A stretch of DNA of 64,000 bases from contig NZ_CALTTX010000005.1 of assembly GCF_943912325.1 (NCBI RefSeq), positions 15,294-79,293 of the forward strand, given 5' to 3'. This DNA comes from an uncultured Microbacterium sp. (GTDB taxonomy: Bacteria > Actinomycetota > Actinomycetes > Actinomycetales > Microbacteriaceae). The notes beneath the pieces are model-generated. The model saw only the letters and a list, made by a program, of their open reading frames with translations, did not search any database and had not been told where the DNA came from. Below, one piece after another: positions 1-8,237 of the stretch (positions are counted from its first letter, which is position 1; every line of letters starts with the position of its first letter). The position numbers and the translations under genes were made by a program.

Positions 1-713
1 GCGATCGCGCCGAGCTTCTCTTCCCGCAGCACCTCGGTGAGTCCGTCTTCGACCCAGCGGTTGACGATCGAATACGCGGGCTGGTGGATCACGAGCGGCG
101 TGCCGAGGCTCCGGGCGATCGCGGCCGCCTCGACCGTGCGCTCGGCGCTGTACGACGAGATTCCGACGTAGAGCGCCTTGCCCTGTCGCACGAGCGTGTC
201 GAGAGCGCCGATCGTCTCTTCCAGGGGCGTCTGCTCGTCGAAGCGGTGCGAGTAGAAGATGTCGACGTAGTCGAGCCCCATCCGCGTGAGCGACTGCTCG
301 GCGCTTGCGAGCAGGTATTTGCGGCTGCCGTACTCGCCGTGCGGCCCCGGCCACATGTCCCACCCGGCCTTGCTCGAGATGATGAGCTCATCGCGGTACG
401 GGGCGAAGTCTTCGCGCAGCATCCGTCCGAAGTTCGTCTCGGCCGACCCCGCGGGCGGGCCATAGTTGTTCGCGAGGTCGAAGTGGCAGATCCCGCTGTC
501 GAACGCGTGACGCAGCAGCGCGCGCTGACGGTCGAAGGGGATGTTGTCGCCGAAGTTCCACCACAGTCCGAGAGAGATGGCGGGAAGATACAGACCGGAT
601 GCCCCGACCTGGCGGTACTCCACGGCGCCGTAGCGCTGCGACGCCGCAACGTAGGGGCGGTGGATGTCAGCGACGTCGAGGTTGATGCGGGGGGACTCAG
701 CGGGGTCGGTCAT
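1..713 (-). CDS. Aldo/keto reductase, YghZ-type (C-terminus beyond window)
   Basis: NADPH-dependent aldehyde or ketone reductase of the aldo/keto reductase superfamily. The visible 237 residues read through to the window edge without a stop, so the C-terminal part is missing. The AKR tetrad can be read: Asp in HFDLANNYG, the Tyr of that motif, Lys in SSKAGWD and His in YSHRFDE. The stretch from SKAGWDMWPGPHGEYGSRKY is the signature of the YghZ (L-glyceraldehyde 3-phosphate reductase) branch. The ATG at 713 was chosen because a TAGCGT box lies six bases upstream, which indicates leaderless transcription. The physiological substrate cannot be read from sequence. A second, unrelated AKR lies at 28143-28991. 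Confidence 0.88.
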   Translation of the reverse strand, partial: MTDPAESPRINLDVADIHRPYVAASQRYGAVEYRQVGASGLYLPAISLGLWWNFGDNIPFDRQRALLRHAFDSGICHFDLANNYGPPAGSAETNFGRMLREDFAPYRDELIISSKAGWDMWPGPHGEYGSRKYLLASAEQSLTRMGLDYVDIFYSHRFDEQTPLEETIGALDTLVRQGKALYVGISSYSAERTVEAAAIARSLGTPLVIHQPAYSIVNRWVEDGLTEVLREEKLGAI

Positions 714-719
714 GACTCA

Positions 720-725
720 ACGCTA
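720..725 (-). promoter_or_regulatory. -10 box TAGCGT, leaderless promoter of the AKR gene
   Basis: TAGCGT followed by six bases and the ATG. It fits the TAnnnT-N6-start pattern repeated across the window. Confidence 0.55.
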
Positions 726-737
726 TCCCGCACACTC

Positions 738-1580
738 TCATAGCGAGCGGGCGATCCGCAAGAAGTCCTCGACCGAGAGGTCCTCGCCGCGCGCGGTGGG
801 CGCGACACCCGCGCGTTCGAGCACGGCAGAGGCCGCGGTCGACGAGCCCCCGAGCGCGGGCGAGAGCGCCTGGCGGAGCATTTTGCGCCGCTGACCGAAC
901 GCGGCGTCGATGAGCCCAAAGGTCGCGCGGCGCTCGTCGTCGCTCCCCCGTACATCGGTGTCACGCTCGAACGCGACGAGCACGGAATCGACGTTGGGCA
1001 CGGGCCAGAACACCTGCCGCGACACGGTTCCCGCGAGCCGCCACGAGCCGTACCACGCGGCTTTCGCGCTCGGAACGCCATAGACTTTCGATCCCGGGGC
1101 CGCGGCGACGCGCTCGCCGACCTCGGCCTGCACCATGACGACACCGCGGCGGATGTGCGGGAAGTGCTCGAGAAAGTGCAGCAGCACGGGCACCGACACG
1201 TTGTACGGCAGATTCGCAACGAGCACGGTCGGCTCGCCCGGAAGCTCGCGCACCGCGAGCGCGTCGGAATCGATGACGGTCAGCGCGTCGGCGTCGACCC
1301 CGTGGGCGAGGGCCGTCTGCGGCAGACGGGCGGCGAGACGATGGTCGATTTCGACGGCGGTGACGGATGCCCCGGCCTCGAGGATCGCCAGAGTGAGCGA
1401 CCCGAGCCCCGGGCCGACCTCGACGACGTGCTCGCCCGGCGCGACGCGCGCGGCGCTCACGATCTTCCGCACCGTATTGGCGTCGACGACGAAGTTCTGC
1501 CCGAGCTTCTTAGTCGGGGTCACGTCGAGTTCGGCGGCGAGAGAGCGGATCTCGGCGGCCCCGAGCAGGGTCACGGGCAT
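738..1580 (-). CDS. rsmA: 16S rRNA (adenine1518/1519-N6)-dimethyltransferase
   Basis: RsmA (KsgA) dimethylates two adjacent adenines in the 3' hairpin of 16S rRNA during small-subunit maturation, using S-adenosylmethionine. At 280 residues it has normal family length. N-terminal KKLGQNF, SAM-binding motif I VEVGPGLGSLT near residues 53-63 and the catalytic VANLPYNVS motif (the family N-L-P-Y) are all present. Loss of KsgA confers kasugamycin resistance in known bacteria. It is followed on the minus strand side by tatD and metG upstream, the common actinobacterial order metG-tatD-rsmA. A TAGGCT box six bases before the ATG suggests its own leaderless transcript. Confidence 0.95.
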   Translation of the reverse strand: MPVTLLGAAEIRSLAAELDVTPTKKLGQNFVVDANTVRKIVSAARVAPGEHVVEVGPGLGSLTLAILEAGASVTAVEIDHRLAARLPQTALAHGVDADALTVIDSDALAVRELPGEPTVLVANLPYNVSVPVLLHFLEHFPHIRRGVVMVQAEVGERVAAAPGSKVYGVPSAKAAWYGSWRLAGTVSRQVFWPVPNVDSVLVAFERDTDVRGSDDERRATFGLIDAAFGQRRKMLRQALSPALGGSSTAASAVLERAGVAPTARGEDLSVEDFLRIARSL

Positions 1581-1586
1581 GTGACG

Positions 1587-1592
1587 AGCCTA
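1587..1592 (-). promoter_or_regulatory. -10 box TAGGCT, leaderless promoter of rsmA
   Basis: TAGGCT, six-base spacer, ATG of rsmA. It lies in the 36-bp gap between tatD and rsmA. Confidence 0.6.
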
Positions 1593-1616
1593 CCGAAGCC
1601 CCGTGGGCGCACCCGG

Positions 1617-2531
1617 TCAGTCCTCGAACGCACCGTAGACGTCGAGGGTATTCTGCGCGACGCGGGCGCAGAGCGCGTCGAGGTCGAGGTCGAGTTCCGC
1701 CGCGATCGCCCGCATCGTGAGTGGCACGAGGTAGGGCGCGTTGGGGCGCCCGCGATACGGCAGGGGCGTGAGGAACGGAGCATCCGTCTCGACGAGAATC
1801 CGCTCGGGCGAGATCACGTGCAGCGCGTCGCGCAGGTTCTGCGCGTTCTTGAACGTCACGGTGCCGGCGAAGCTCAGGTAGTAGCCGCGCTCGTCGGCGA
1901 TGCGCGCCATGTCGGCGTCGCCCGAGAAGCAGTGGAACACGGTGTGCTCGGGTGCGCCGACCCGCGCGAGCGTCTCGAGCACGTCGTCGTGGGCGTCGCG
2001 ATCATGGATCTGCATCGCGATGCCGTGCTTCTTCGCCAGCGCAATGTGCGCTTCGAAGCTCTCGTGCTGCGCCGAGCGCCCGTCGTCGCCCGTGCGGAAG
2101 TAGTCGAGCCCCGTCTCGCCGATTGCGCGCACGCGCGGCTGGGCGGCGAGTTCGTCGATCGCGGCGATCGCCTCGTCGAGCATGCCGTTCGCGGCATATT
2201 CGGGAGCTTCGTTGGGATGGATCGCGACGGCGGCGAGCACGCGAGGGTGCCGCGCGGCGGCCTCGGCCGACCAGCGCGACGATTCGATGTCGCCGCCCGC
2301 CTGCATGACGCCGATGATGCCGACGGATGCCGCGCGGTCGAGCTGTTCGTCCAGGCTCAGGCCGACCGGGTCGCCACTCGGCTCATCGGCGGGCGGCGGC
2401 CCGTCCATGATCTCGAGGTGACAGTGGTTGTCGTACACGGGAACCGCGAGCGGCTCGGGCGCGGGCGGGTAGGAGACGTCCTTCCGGCCCGCGTCCTCGC
2501 GCTTGCGGACGTAGTTCGACGGATCGCTCAC
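1617..2531 (-). CDS. tatD: TatD family metal-dependent DNase
   Basis: A 304-residue TIM-barrel metallohydrolase of the TatD family, 3'-5' exonucleases implicated in repair of oxidative DNA damage. Metal-binding signatures are in order: DNHCHLE near residue 35, GETGLDYF in the middle, HDRDAHDD, FHCFSGD and C-terminal VETDAPFLTP. It starts with GTG four bases after the metG stop, so the two genes are almost certainly cotranscribed and may be translationally coupled. The first 35 residues are an extension before the conserved core. Confidence 0.93.
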   Translation of the reverse strand: MSDPSNYVRKREDAGRKDVSYPPAPEPLAVPVYDNHCHLEIMDGPPPADEPSGDPVGLSLDEQLDRAASVGIIGVMQAGGDIESSRWSAEAAARHPRVLAAVAIHPNEAPEYAANGMLDEAIAAIDELAAQPRVRAIGETGLDYFRTGDDGRSAQHESFEAHIALAKKHGIAMQIHDRDAHDDVLETLARVGAPEHTVFHCFSGDADMARIADERGYYLSFAGTVTFKNAQNLRDALHVISPERILVETDAPFLTPLPYRGRPNAPYLVPLTMRAIAAELDLDLDALCARVAQNTLDVYGAFED

Positions 2532-2535
2532 GTGA

Positions 2536-4134
2536 TCACGCGGGCTGTTCGACGCGGGGGAACAGCGGCGCGAGCCCGTTCACCGACGTGCCCGCCGCGA
2601 GCGTTCCCCACTCCCCCGCCGCGCGCAGCGGCTGGTCGACGAGCCGGCCGAGCGCCTCGCCCGCGCCGAGCGCGACCCACAGCTTCTCGGTCGATTCGGG
2701 CATGACGGGCGAGAGCAGCACGGCGAGCGCGCGCAGACCCTCGGCCGCGGTGTAGAGCACGGTTCCGAGTCGCGCGCGCGCCGAGGCATCCCCGTCGCCC
2801 TCCGCCGCTCTCTTCGCGAGCGCCCACGGCTCGTTCTCGGTGATGTACCCGTTGAGCGCGTCGACGATCGTCCAGATGCTCGCGATCGCCTCGTCGGGGC
2901 GGAACCGTTCGATCGCGGCGTCGGCGTGCGTCGCGGCATCCGCCACGATCCGCTGCACCGCGAGGTCGCCCTCGGTGTAGTCGGCCGCGGGCGGCACGAT
3001 CCCCTCGAAATACCGCTCGATCATCGCGATCGTGCGCGAAGCGAGGTTGCCGAAACCGTTCGCAAGCTCGGCCTGGTATCGCGCCGAGAGGTCTTCCCAC
3101 GAGAACGAGCCGTCCTGCCCGAACGCGATCGCCGAGAGGAAGTAGAACCGGAAGGCATCCGATCCGAAGACATCCACGATCTCGGCGGGAGCGATCCCTG
3201 TGAGCTTCGACTTCGACATCTTCTCTCCGCCGACGAGCAGCCAGCCGTGCGCGAACACGCCGCGGGGCGGTTGCAGACCTGCGGCGAGCAGCATGGCGGG
3301 CCAGATGACGGCGTGGAAGCGGAGGATGTCTTTTCCGACGACGTGGTAGCCCGGGAAGCGCCGGGTGAACTGCTCGTCGTCGCTGCCGAAACCGACGGCC
3401 GTGGCGTAGTTCAGCAACGCGTCGACCCACACATAGATGACGTGCGACGGATCCCACGGCACCTGGATGCCCCAATCGAACGCGCTCCGCGAGATCGAGA
3501 GGTCTTTCAGCCCCGCGCGCACGAACGAGATGACCTCGTTGCGCGCCGACTCGGGCCGGATGAAGTCGGGCTGGTCGCGATAGAGCGCGAGCAGGGGCTC
3601 CTGGAACTCGCTGAGCTTGAAGAAGTAGTTCTTCTCTTGCAGCAGCTCGAGCGGCTTCGAGTGGATCGCGCAGACCTTGAGTCCCTCGAACGGCCCCGTG
3701 CCGTCGACGATCTCGCTGTCGGGCTTGAACTCTTCACACCCCACGCAGTACAGCGCTTCGTACTCGCCCGCGTAGATGTAGCCGCGGTCATAGAGCAGCT
3801 GAAAGAACGCCTGCACGTTCTGCTCGTGCCGGTCCTGCGTCGTGCGGATGAAGTCGTCGTTCGCGACGTCGAGCTTCTCGAGCAGCGGAAACCAGGCCTC
3901 GCCGACGAGCTTGTCGACCCACTCCTGCGGCGTCACGCCGTTCGCGGCGGCGGCGCGCATCATCTTCTGACCGTGCTCGTCGGTGCCCGTCAGCATCCAC
4001 GTGTCATCGCCCGACTGCCGGTGCCAGCGCGCGAGGGTGTCCACGGCGACCGTCGTGTACCCGTGACCGATGTGGGGCAGGTCGGAGGGGTAATAGATCG
4101 GCGTCGTGATGTAGAAGGAACGGCCGTTGCTCAC
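2536..4134 (-). CDS. metG: Methionyl-tRNA synthetase
   Basis: Charges tRNA-Met with methionine for initiation and elongation. The 532 residues contain the class I HIGH motif as HIGHGYTT, the KMSKS loop as KMSKSKLTG and a single CVGCEEF knuckle paired with VCAIHSKP, the compact zinc-domain form. There is no C-terminal tRNA-binding (EMAP-like) extension, as is usual for actinobacteria. The GTG start is supported by TAGAAT six bases upstream (leaderless). Downstream tatD begins four bases after the stop. Confidence 0.96.
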   Translation of the reverse strand: MSNGRSFYITTPIYYPSDLPHIGHGYTTVAVDTLARWHRQSGDDTWMLTGTDEHGQKMMRAAAANGVTPQEWVDKLVGEAWFPLLEKLDVANDDFIRTTQDRHEQNVQAFFQLLYDRGYIYAGEYEALYCVGCEEFKPDSEIVDGTGPFEGLKVCAIHSKPLELLQEKNYFFKLSEFQEPLLALYRDQPDFIRPESARNEVISFVRAGLKDLSISRSAFDWGIQVPWDPSHVIYVWVDALLNYATAVGFGSDDEQFTRRFPGYHVVGKDILRFHAVIWPAMLLAAGLQPPRGVFAHGWLLVGGEKMSKSKLTGIAPAEIVDVFGSDAFRFYFLSAIAFGQDGSFSWEDLSARYQAELANGFGNLASRTIAMIERYFEGIVPPAADYTEGDLAVQRIVADAATHADAAIERFRPDEAIASIWTIVDALNGYITENEPWALAKRAAEGDGDASARARLGTVLYTAAEGLRALAVLLSPVMPESTEKLWVALGAGEALGRLVDQPLRAAGEWGTLAAGTSVNGLAPLFPRVEQPA

Positions 4135-4140
4135 CCGTCG

Positions 4141-4146
4141 ATTCTA
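4141..4146 (-). promoter_or_regulatory. -10 box TAGAAT, leaderless promoter of metG-tatD
   Basis: TAGAAT, six bases, GTG of metG. The rest of the 78-bp gap to rsmI shows no other clear signal. Confidence 0.6.
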
Positions 4147-4212
4147 GGTGGCGCGCCCGCGCGGTTCGGCGGCGTTACGGCGGGGTCTGCCTGCGGCAGG
4201 AGTCAGCGGGTG

Positions 4213-5031
4213 TCAGCGTTTGTGCGCGAGGGCCGCGTCATAGAGATCGCGCGAAGCAAGACCGGTGACGGATGCCACGTCTCGCGCGGCATCCTTCAGT
4301 CGCGCGCCGCCGGCGACGAGCGCAAGCACCCGATCGAGCGCCTCGGCGGGGTCGACGTTGCGCTCGGGCGCTCCCTCGACGACGACCACGATCTCGCCGC
4401 GAACGCCGTCCTCGGCCCAGCGGGCGAGGTCGCCGAGCGGTCCGCGCCGCACCTCTTCGTGGAGCTTCGTCAGCTCGCGGCAGACGGCCGCGGCGCGGTC
4501 GGCGCCGAACGCTTCGGCCATCGCCGCGAGCGTCACGGCGATGCGCGAGGGCGCCTCGAAGAAGACCATCGTGCGACGCTCGTCGGCGAGCTGCGCGAGC
4601 GTGCGACGCCGGTCGCCGGGTTTGCGCGGCACGAAGCCTTCGAACGTGAAGCGGTCGGTTGGCAGCCCCGAGAGGGCGAGCGCCGTCGGCACGGCCGAGG
4701 GCCCCGGGATCACGGTGACCGCGACGCCTGCGGCGACGGCGGCCGCGACGGCTCCGTATCCGGGGTCGCTCACGGTCGGCATCCCCGCGTCGCTCAGAAC
4801 GAGCACGTCGCTCTCGGCCGCGAGGCGCGCGAGTTCGGGCGCGCGCTCCTTCTCGTTGTGATCGTGCAGAGCGATCAACCGGGGGCGGTTCTCGATCCCG
4901 AGGGCGGCCAGCAGCCGCTGCGCCGTTCTCGTGTCCTCCGCCGCGATCACGGGCGCCGCCTCGAGCGCCTCGATGAGGCGGCGCGATGCGTCGCCGAGGT
5001 TGCCGATCGGCGTCGCGGCGAGGATGAGCAC
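4213..5031 (-). CDS. rsmI: 16S rRNA (cytidine1402-2'-O)-methyltransferase
   Basis: RsmI (YraL) methylates the ribose of C1402 in 16S rRNA near the P site, from S-adenosylmethionine. The 272-residue tetrapyrrole-methylase fold begins LILAATPIGNLGD, followed by AEDTRTAQRLL, the LIALHDHNE segment, SDAGMPTVSDPGY and VIPGPSA, all diagnostic of the family. The start is GTG at 5031, six bases after a TAAGCT box. It is divergent from pmt, a gene pair conserved in many actinobacteria, and both promoters share the 122-bp gap. Confidence 0.95.
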   Translation of the reverse strand: MLILAATPIGNLGDASRRLIEALEAAPVIAAEDTRTAQRLLAALGIENRPRLIALHDHNEKERAPELARLAAESDVLVLSDAGMPTVSDPGYGAVAAAVAAGVAVTVIPGPSAVPTALALSGLPTDRFTFEGFVPRKPGDRRRTLAQLADERRTMVFFEAPSRIAVTLAAMAEAFGADRAAAVCRELTKLHEEVRRGPLGDLARWAEDGVRGEIVVVVEGAPERNVDPAEALDRVLALVAGGARLKDAARDVASVTGLASRDLYDAALAHKR

Positions 5032-5037
5032 GTCGCC

Positions 5038-5043
5038 AGCTTA
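5038..5043 (-). promoter_or_regulatory. -10 box TAAGCT, leaderless promoter of rsmI
   Basis: TAAGCT, six bases, GTG of rsmI. Confidence 0.6.
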
Positions 5044-5141
5044 GGCGCGGCACGGGGCTCGCCCGAGGCATCCCGCCCCTCCTCCTTATCGGCGCCGATC
5101 GCGGCGCACGGCGCCTCTACGATCAGCGACAGCCGAGCACC

Positions 5142-5147
5142 TAGGCT
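5142..5147 (+). promoter_or_regulatory. -10 box TAGGCT, leaderless promoter of pmt
   Basis: TAGGCT, six bases, GTG of pmt. With the rsmI box it forms a divergent pair about 100 bp apart. Confidence 0.6.
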
Positions 5148-5153
5148 GATCCC

Positions 5154-6842
5154 GTGCACGCGACCCTCGCCTCGACCTCGTCGGCGCCCGCCGCAACGTT
5201 CTGGGAACGCCTCGCGTGGCGGATCGCCGGCGACGCGCAACGCCAGCGGCTCTGGGCGTGGCTCGGTCCCCTGCTCGTGACGCTGCTTGCCGGCGCGATC
5301 CGCCTCATCGACCTCGCGCACCCGCACGCGCTCGTGTTCGATGAGACCTACTACGTCAAGGACGCGTGGACGCTGCTGCACCTCGGCTACGAGGGGAAGT
5401 GGCCCTCGAGCCCCGATCCCCGGTTCCTCGCGGGCGAGACGATGATCTTCACCGGCGAGGGATCGTTCGTCGTGCATCCCCCGCTCGGCAAGTGGCTCAT
5501 CGCGCTCGGACTCACGGCGTTCGGCGCCGATACGGGGTGGGGCTGGCGCATCGCGACCGCCCTCTGCGGCACCCTGATGGTGCTCGTGCTGATCTTCGTG
5601 GCACAGCGACTCACGGGGTCGCTCGCCTGGGGCCTCGCCGCCGGCACGCTGCTCGCGCTCGACGGCCTCGGAATCGTGCTCAGCCGCGTCGCCCTGCTCG
5701 ACGGGTTTCTCGCCCTGTTCGTGCTGCTGGCGTTCTGGTTCGTGCTGATCGACCGCGAGCGCTCACGCACGACGCTCGCCATGAGAATCGCGGATGCCGA
5801 GGGCACAGGCGACACCGTTGCCCCGGCCCCCGCGTGGGGACCCGTGCTCGCGGCACGTCCGTGGGCAATCGCTGCCGGCCTCGCGCTCGGTGGCGCGTGC
5901 GCCGTCAAGTGGTCGGGTCTCTGGGTGCTCGCGGCGTTCGGCGTCTACCTCGTGGTCGCCGACGCGCTCGACCGCCGCCGCGCGGGCGTGACGCTGTGGC
6001 CGGCCGCCGCCGTGTTGCGCCAGGCGCCCGTGACCTTCGTGTTGCTCGTCGTGCCGGCGCTCGCGGTGTACCTCGTGTCGTGGACGGGCTGGCTCGTCAC
6101 GGCGGGCGGCTACGACCGGCAGTCCGACCCGAACCCGCTCGTGGCGTTCTGGAACTACCACTCCGCGATCTATCGCTTCCACGTCGGGCTCACCTCGGGC
6201 CACTCGTACGCCTCGCCCGCGTGGCAATGGCCGCTCATGCTTCGCCCCACCGCGATGTACTGGAAGAAGACGGATGAGGGGATGCCGGGCTGCACGTACC
6301 ACTCGGGGTGCGCCGAAGCCATCACGAGCATCGCCAACCCCGTGACGTGGTACGGCGGAATGATCGCGATCATCGTGCTCGCGGTGCTGTTCGTGCTCGC
6401 GGGTCGGCGCCTGCGGCGCGTCGACGGCCGGCTGCGGTTCACCGGCACGCCGGCCCAGCGTTCCGCGGGAACAGCGCTCGTGTTGACGGCCCTCGCGGCG
6501 ACCTACCTGCCGTGGCTCGCCTACCCCGAACGCACGATCTTCCAGTTCTATACCGTCGTGATGATCCCGTTCGTGATCCTCGCGCTCGTGATCGTGTTGC
6601 GGTGGGTCGCGCAGGGTCTGCCCGCAACCGAGACGGGGCAGCTCGTCGCCGAGCATCCCGATACCGACATGCTTTCGATGACCGACGACCGGCTCGCGCG
6701 CCGTGCGGCGGGCCAGTGGTGCGTCGCGGCGTTCCTCGCACTCGTCGTGCTCTTCGCGGCGTTCTGGTTGCCGCTCTGGACGGGGATCCCCGTGCCCTAC
6801 TGGTTCTGGCAGCTGCACACGCCCATTCAGGGCTGGATCTGA
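5154..6842 (+). CDS. pmt: Polyprenyl-phosphate-mannose-protein mannosyltransferase (Pmt)
   Basis: Integral-membrane GT39 enzyme that transfers mannose from polyprenyl-phosphate-mannose to Ser/Thr of secreted proteins, coupled to Sec export in actinobacteria. Its 562 residues contain many hydrophobic helices. The acidic catalytic pair is in the first extracytoplasmic loop (VFDETYYVKDAW), followed by FVVHPPLGKWLIALG and later HSYASPAWQWPLMLRPTAMYW-type loops typical of the family. A likely class of client is the secreted, Ser/Thr-rich proteins of this window, such as the LysM lipoprotein and the Ig-like giant; that link is inference. Leaderless GTG start. Confidence 0.93.
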   Translation: MHATLASTSSAPAATFWERLAWRIAGDAQRQRLWAWLGPLLVTLLAGAIRLIDLAHPHALVFDETYYVKDAWTLLHLGYEGKWPSSPDPRFLAGETMIFTGEGSFVVHPPLGKWLIALGLTAFGADTGWGWRIATALCGTLMVLVLIFVAQRLTGSLAWGLAAGTLLALDGLGIVLSRVALLDGFLALFVLLAFWFVLIDRERSRTTLAMRIADAEGTGDTVAPAPAWGPVLAARPWAIAAGLALGGACAVKWSGLWVLAAFGVYLVVADALDRRRAGVTLWPAAAVLRQAPVTFVLLVVPALAVYLVSWTGWLVTAGGYDRQSDPNPLVAFWNYHSAIYRFHVGLTSGHSYASPAWQWPLMLRPTAMYWKKTDEGMPGCTYHSGCAEAITSIANPVTWYGGMIAIIVLAVLFVLAGRRLRRVDGRLRFTGTPAQRSAGTALVLTALAATYLPWLAYPERTIFQFYTVVMIPFVILALVIVLRWVAQGLPATETGQLVAEHPDTDMLSMTDDRLARRAAGQWCVAAFLALVVLFAAFWLPLWTGIPVPYWFWQLHTPIQGWI

Positions 6843-6854
6843 AGCCAGGCGAAT

Positions 6855-7055
6855 CTAGGCGGCGGAATCGCCCAGCAGCTCGATCGCGCCGGTCTCGACA
6901 CCTACGGGAACGACGAGCGGCCGGCCACCCGTGAACGCATCGTTCTCGCGCTGCACGACGGCCTCGATCTCGCTCATCGAACGCCCCGGGAACCGCTCGG
7001 CGAGCCGAGCGATAAGGACCAGGTACGACGTGGCGGCAATGCCATTGACGTTCAT
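6855..7055 (-). CDS. Small three-helix-bundle-type protein
   Basis: A 66-residue protein resembling the short actinobacterial proteins annotated as three-helix bundle dimerization domain (ARLAERFPGRSMSEIEAVV followed by a short acidic helix). The ATG at 7055 is preferred over an upstream in-frame start because GGGGAGGGG lies just before it. The gene is the last of a possible minus-strand group DUF7882 protein - MarR - this gene. Its 127-bp upstream region contains one copy of the operator-like TATCTCGTTTA-N5-CTATCT. Function is unknown; the family match is by recognition of pattern only. Confidence 0.6.
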   Translation of the reverse strand: MNVNGIAATSYLVLIARLAERFPGRSMSEIEAVVQRENDAFTGGRPLVVPVGVETGAIELLGDSAA

Positions 7056-7139
7056 CTCACCCCTCCCCCGCACGGGCCGAGGGGCACGCGATACCTCCAG
7101 TGTCTCACCGGGGAGCACAGATGACGAATGCTTCGTAAA

Positions 7140-7161
7140 TATCTCGTTTATCGAGCTATCT
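7140..7161. promoter_or_regulatory. Operator-like site A (TATCTCGTTTA-N5-CTATCT)
   Basis: Plus-strand sequence shares 17 of 22 positions with site C at the MMPL promoter (59937-59958) and a weaker match with site B (8157-8178). It lies between the MarR gene and the three-helix gene, in the AT-rich part of the gap. Probable binding site of one of the local MarR proteins. Confidence 0.5.
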
Positions 7162-7181
7162 ACCGACGTGAGTCGGAGGCG

Positions 7182-7712
7182 TCAGTCGCTCGCGTGATCT
7201 GCGGGCGTGATGCTGTCGACGGCCGCCTGCAGCGCCTCGAGCGCCTTGAGCACGGCGACCCCCTCTTCGGGGCTGAGGTCGATGACGGCATCGAGCATGC
7301 GATCGTGCATCGCACCCAGCGTCGCCCGCACCTCAGAGTCGGTCGCGACCGTCGGAATGACATGGATGCTGCGCCGGTCGGTCTCGTGCCGCTCGCGCCG
7401 CACGTGGCCGGTGCGCTCGAGTCGGTCGATGATCGCGGTCATCGAAGCCGTCGACACCCCGAGGTAACGGTTGAGTTCACCGGGCGAGACGCGGCGATGT
7501 TCGCGCTCGGCCTTCAGCAGGTACCGCAGCACGAGCAGATCGTTCTCGCCCATCGACATCGAATCGCGCGTGCGTCGCCGCATGGCAACCTCGGCCGCAC
7601 GGTACTCGCGAAAGGCCTGCAGCAGTTCGATGGCACGACGACGACGCGCGTCCTCGTCCGTCCCGTACCAGTACCCGCTCGAAACAGCAGCTGCAACCGT
7701 CACCGGCGACAT
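7182..7712 (-). CDS. MarR family transcriptional regulator
   Basis: A 176-residue winged-helix regulator. The central region has the MarR layout: a helix ending SMGENDLLVLRYLLKAE, recognition helix region GVSTASMTAIIDRLERTG, and wing RRERHETDRRSIHVIPT. It starts one base after the stop of the DUF7882 gene, so the two form an operon. A second MarR gene is divergently placed at 8238. MarR proteins usually repress a transporter or stress gene; here the shared operator-like sites at 7140, 8157 and 59937 suggest that the MMPL exporter may be a target (inference). Confidence 0.88.
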   Translation of the reverse strand: MSPVTVAAAVSSGYWYGTDEDARRRRAIELLQAFREYRAAEVAMRRRTRDSMSMGENDLLVLRYLLKAEREHRRVSPGELNRYLGVSTASMTAIIDRLERTGHVRRERHETDRRSIHVIPTVATDSEVRATLGAMHDRMLDAVIDLSPEEGVAVLKALEALQAAVDSITPADHASD

Positions 7713-7713
7713 G

Positions 7714-8085
7714 TTACGCCGCGGCGGGGGTTCTCGACTCGCGGACTCGCGCAGCCTCGTTAATGGGCGCTGGCGCGGTCGATTCTTCGATCGCAGGCTC
7801 GGTGCCGACGTTCATCGTTCGACCGGATGCCGCAAGCGCACGCACCCACGCGACATTGACCTCGGCCGACGCAACGCACTCGCCGACGAAGGCGACAGGA
7901 ACGCCCGGGGCGAGCCACGCCGTGAGAGTCGGGTGCGACGCACCCGAAACGGTCGAGGCAGGAGCGATGTCGATCATGAACGACTCGCCGCGGCGGAACC
8001 GGATCTCGACCGCGCGCCTGACGTGATCCAGCACGCGGTCCTCGACCTCGACGCTCGATCCGTATCCATAAACCAGCTGACCCAT
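7714..8085 (-). CDS. DUF7882-type small protein
   Basis: A 123-residue cytoplasmic protein of a short family common in Microbacteriaceae, recognised from MGQLVYGYG at the start, a central FRRGESFMIDI strand, the LTAWLAPGVPVAF segment and the NVAWVRAL helix. Database copies were once labelled ATP-dependent DNA ligase, but no ligase motif is present. The C-terminal 35 residues are Pro/Ala-rich and unlikely to be folded. It is the first gene of a minus-strand pair with the MarR gene, and its promoter region (8086-8237) is shared with the second MarR gene. Function unknown. Confidence 0.7.
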   Translation of the reverse strand: MGQLVYGYGSSVEVEDRVLDHVRRAVEIRFRRGESFMIDIAPASTVSGASHPTLTAWLAPGVPVAFVGECVASAEVNVAWVRALAASGRTMNVGTEPAIEESTAPAPINEAARVRESRTPAAA

Positions 8086-8156
8086 TTCGCCCTCATCCCG
8101 TCGACATGGCGGCCCGAAGGCCGTCGAGCCATCCTCCCGATGTCTCGTGACTACAG

Positions 8157-8178
8157 TATCTCGTCCATTTAGCTAATT
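8157..8178. promoter_or_regulatory. Operator-like site B (TATCTCGTCCA-N5-CTAATT)
   Basis: Degenerate copy of sites A and C in the divergent promoter between the DUF7882 gene and the second MarR gene. It overlaps the left arm of an inverted repeat (8161-8176 with 8203-8217: TCGTCC...TTAGCTAA against TTACTA...GGACGA). The 8157-8205 stretch is markedly AT-rich for this genome. Confidence 0.45.
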
Positions 8179-8237
8179 TTGCAAGATTGTTATTGCATAG
8201 ACTTACTAGACGGACGAGTGCCGCGGGAGGTCGATCA

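Noticed and set aside
1155..2705. 516-residue plus-strand open frame opposite rsmA and tatD
   Set aside because: Composition is that of a reverse-complement shadow; both minus-strand genes have intact motifs.
2926..5280. 784-residue plus-strand open frame opposite metG and rsmI
   Set aside because: Antisense shadow in GC-rich DNA: Arg/Val/Glu-rich with no family pattern, while the minus strand holds two clear genes.
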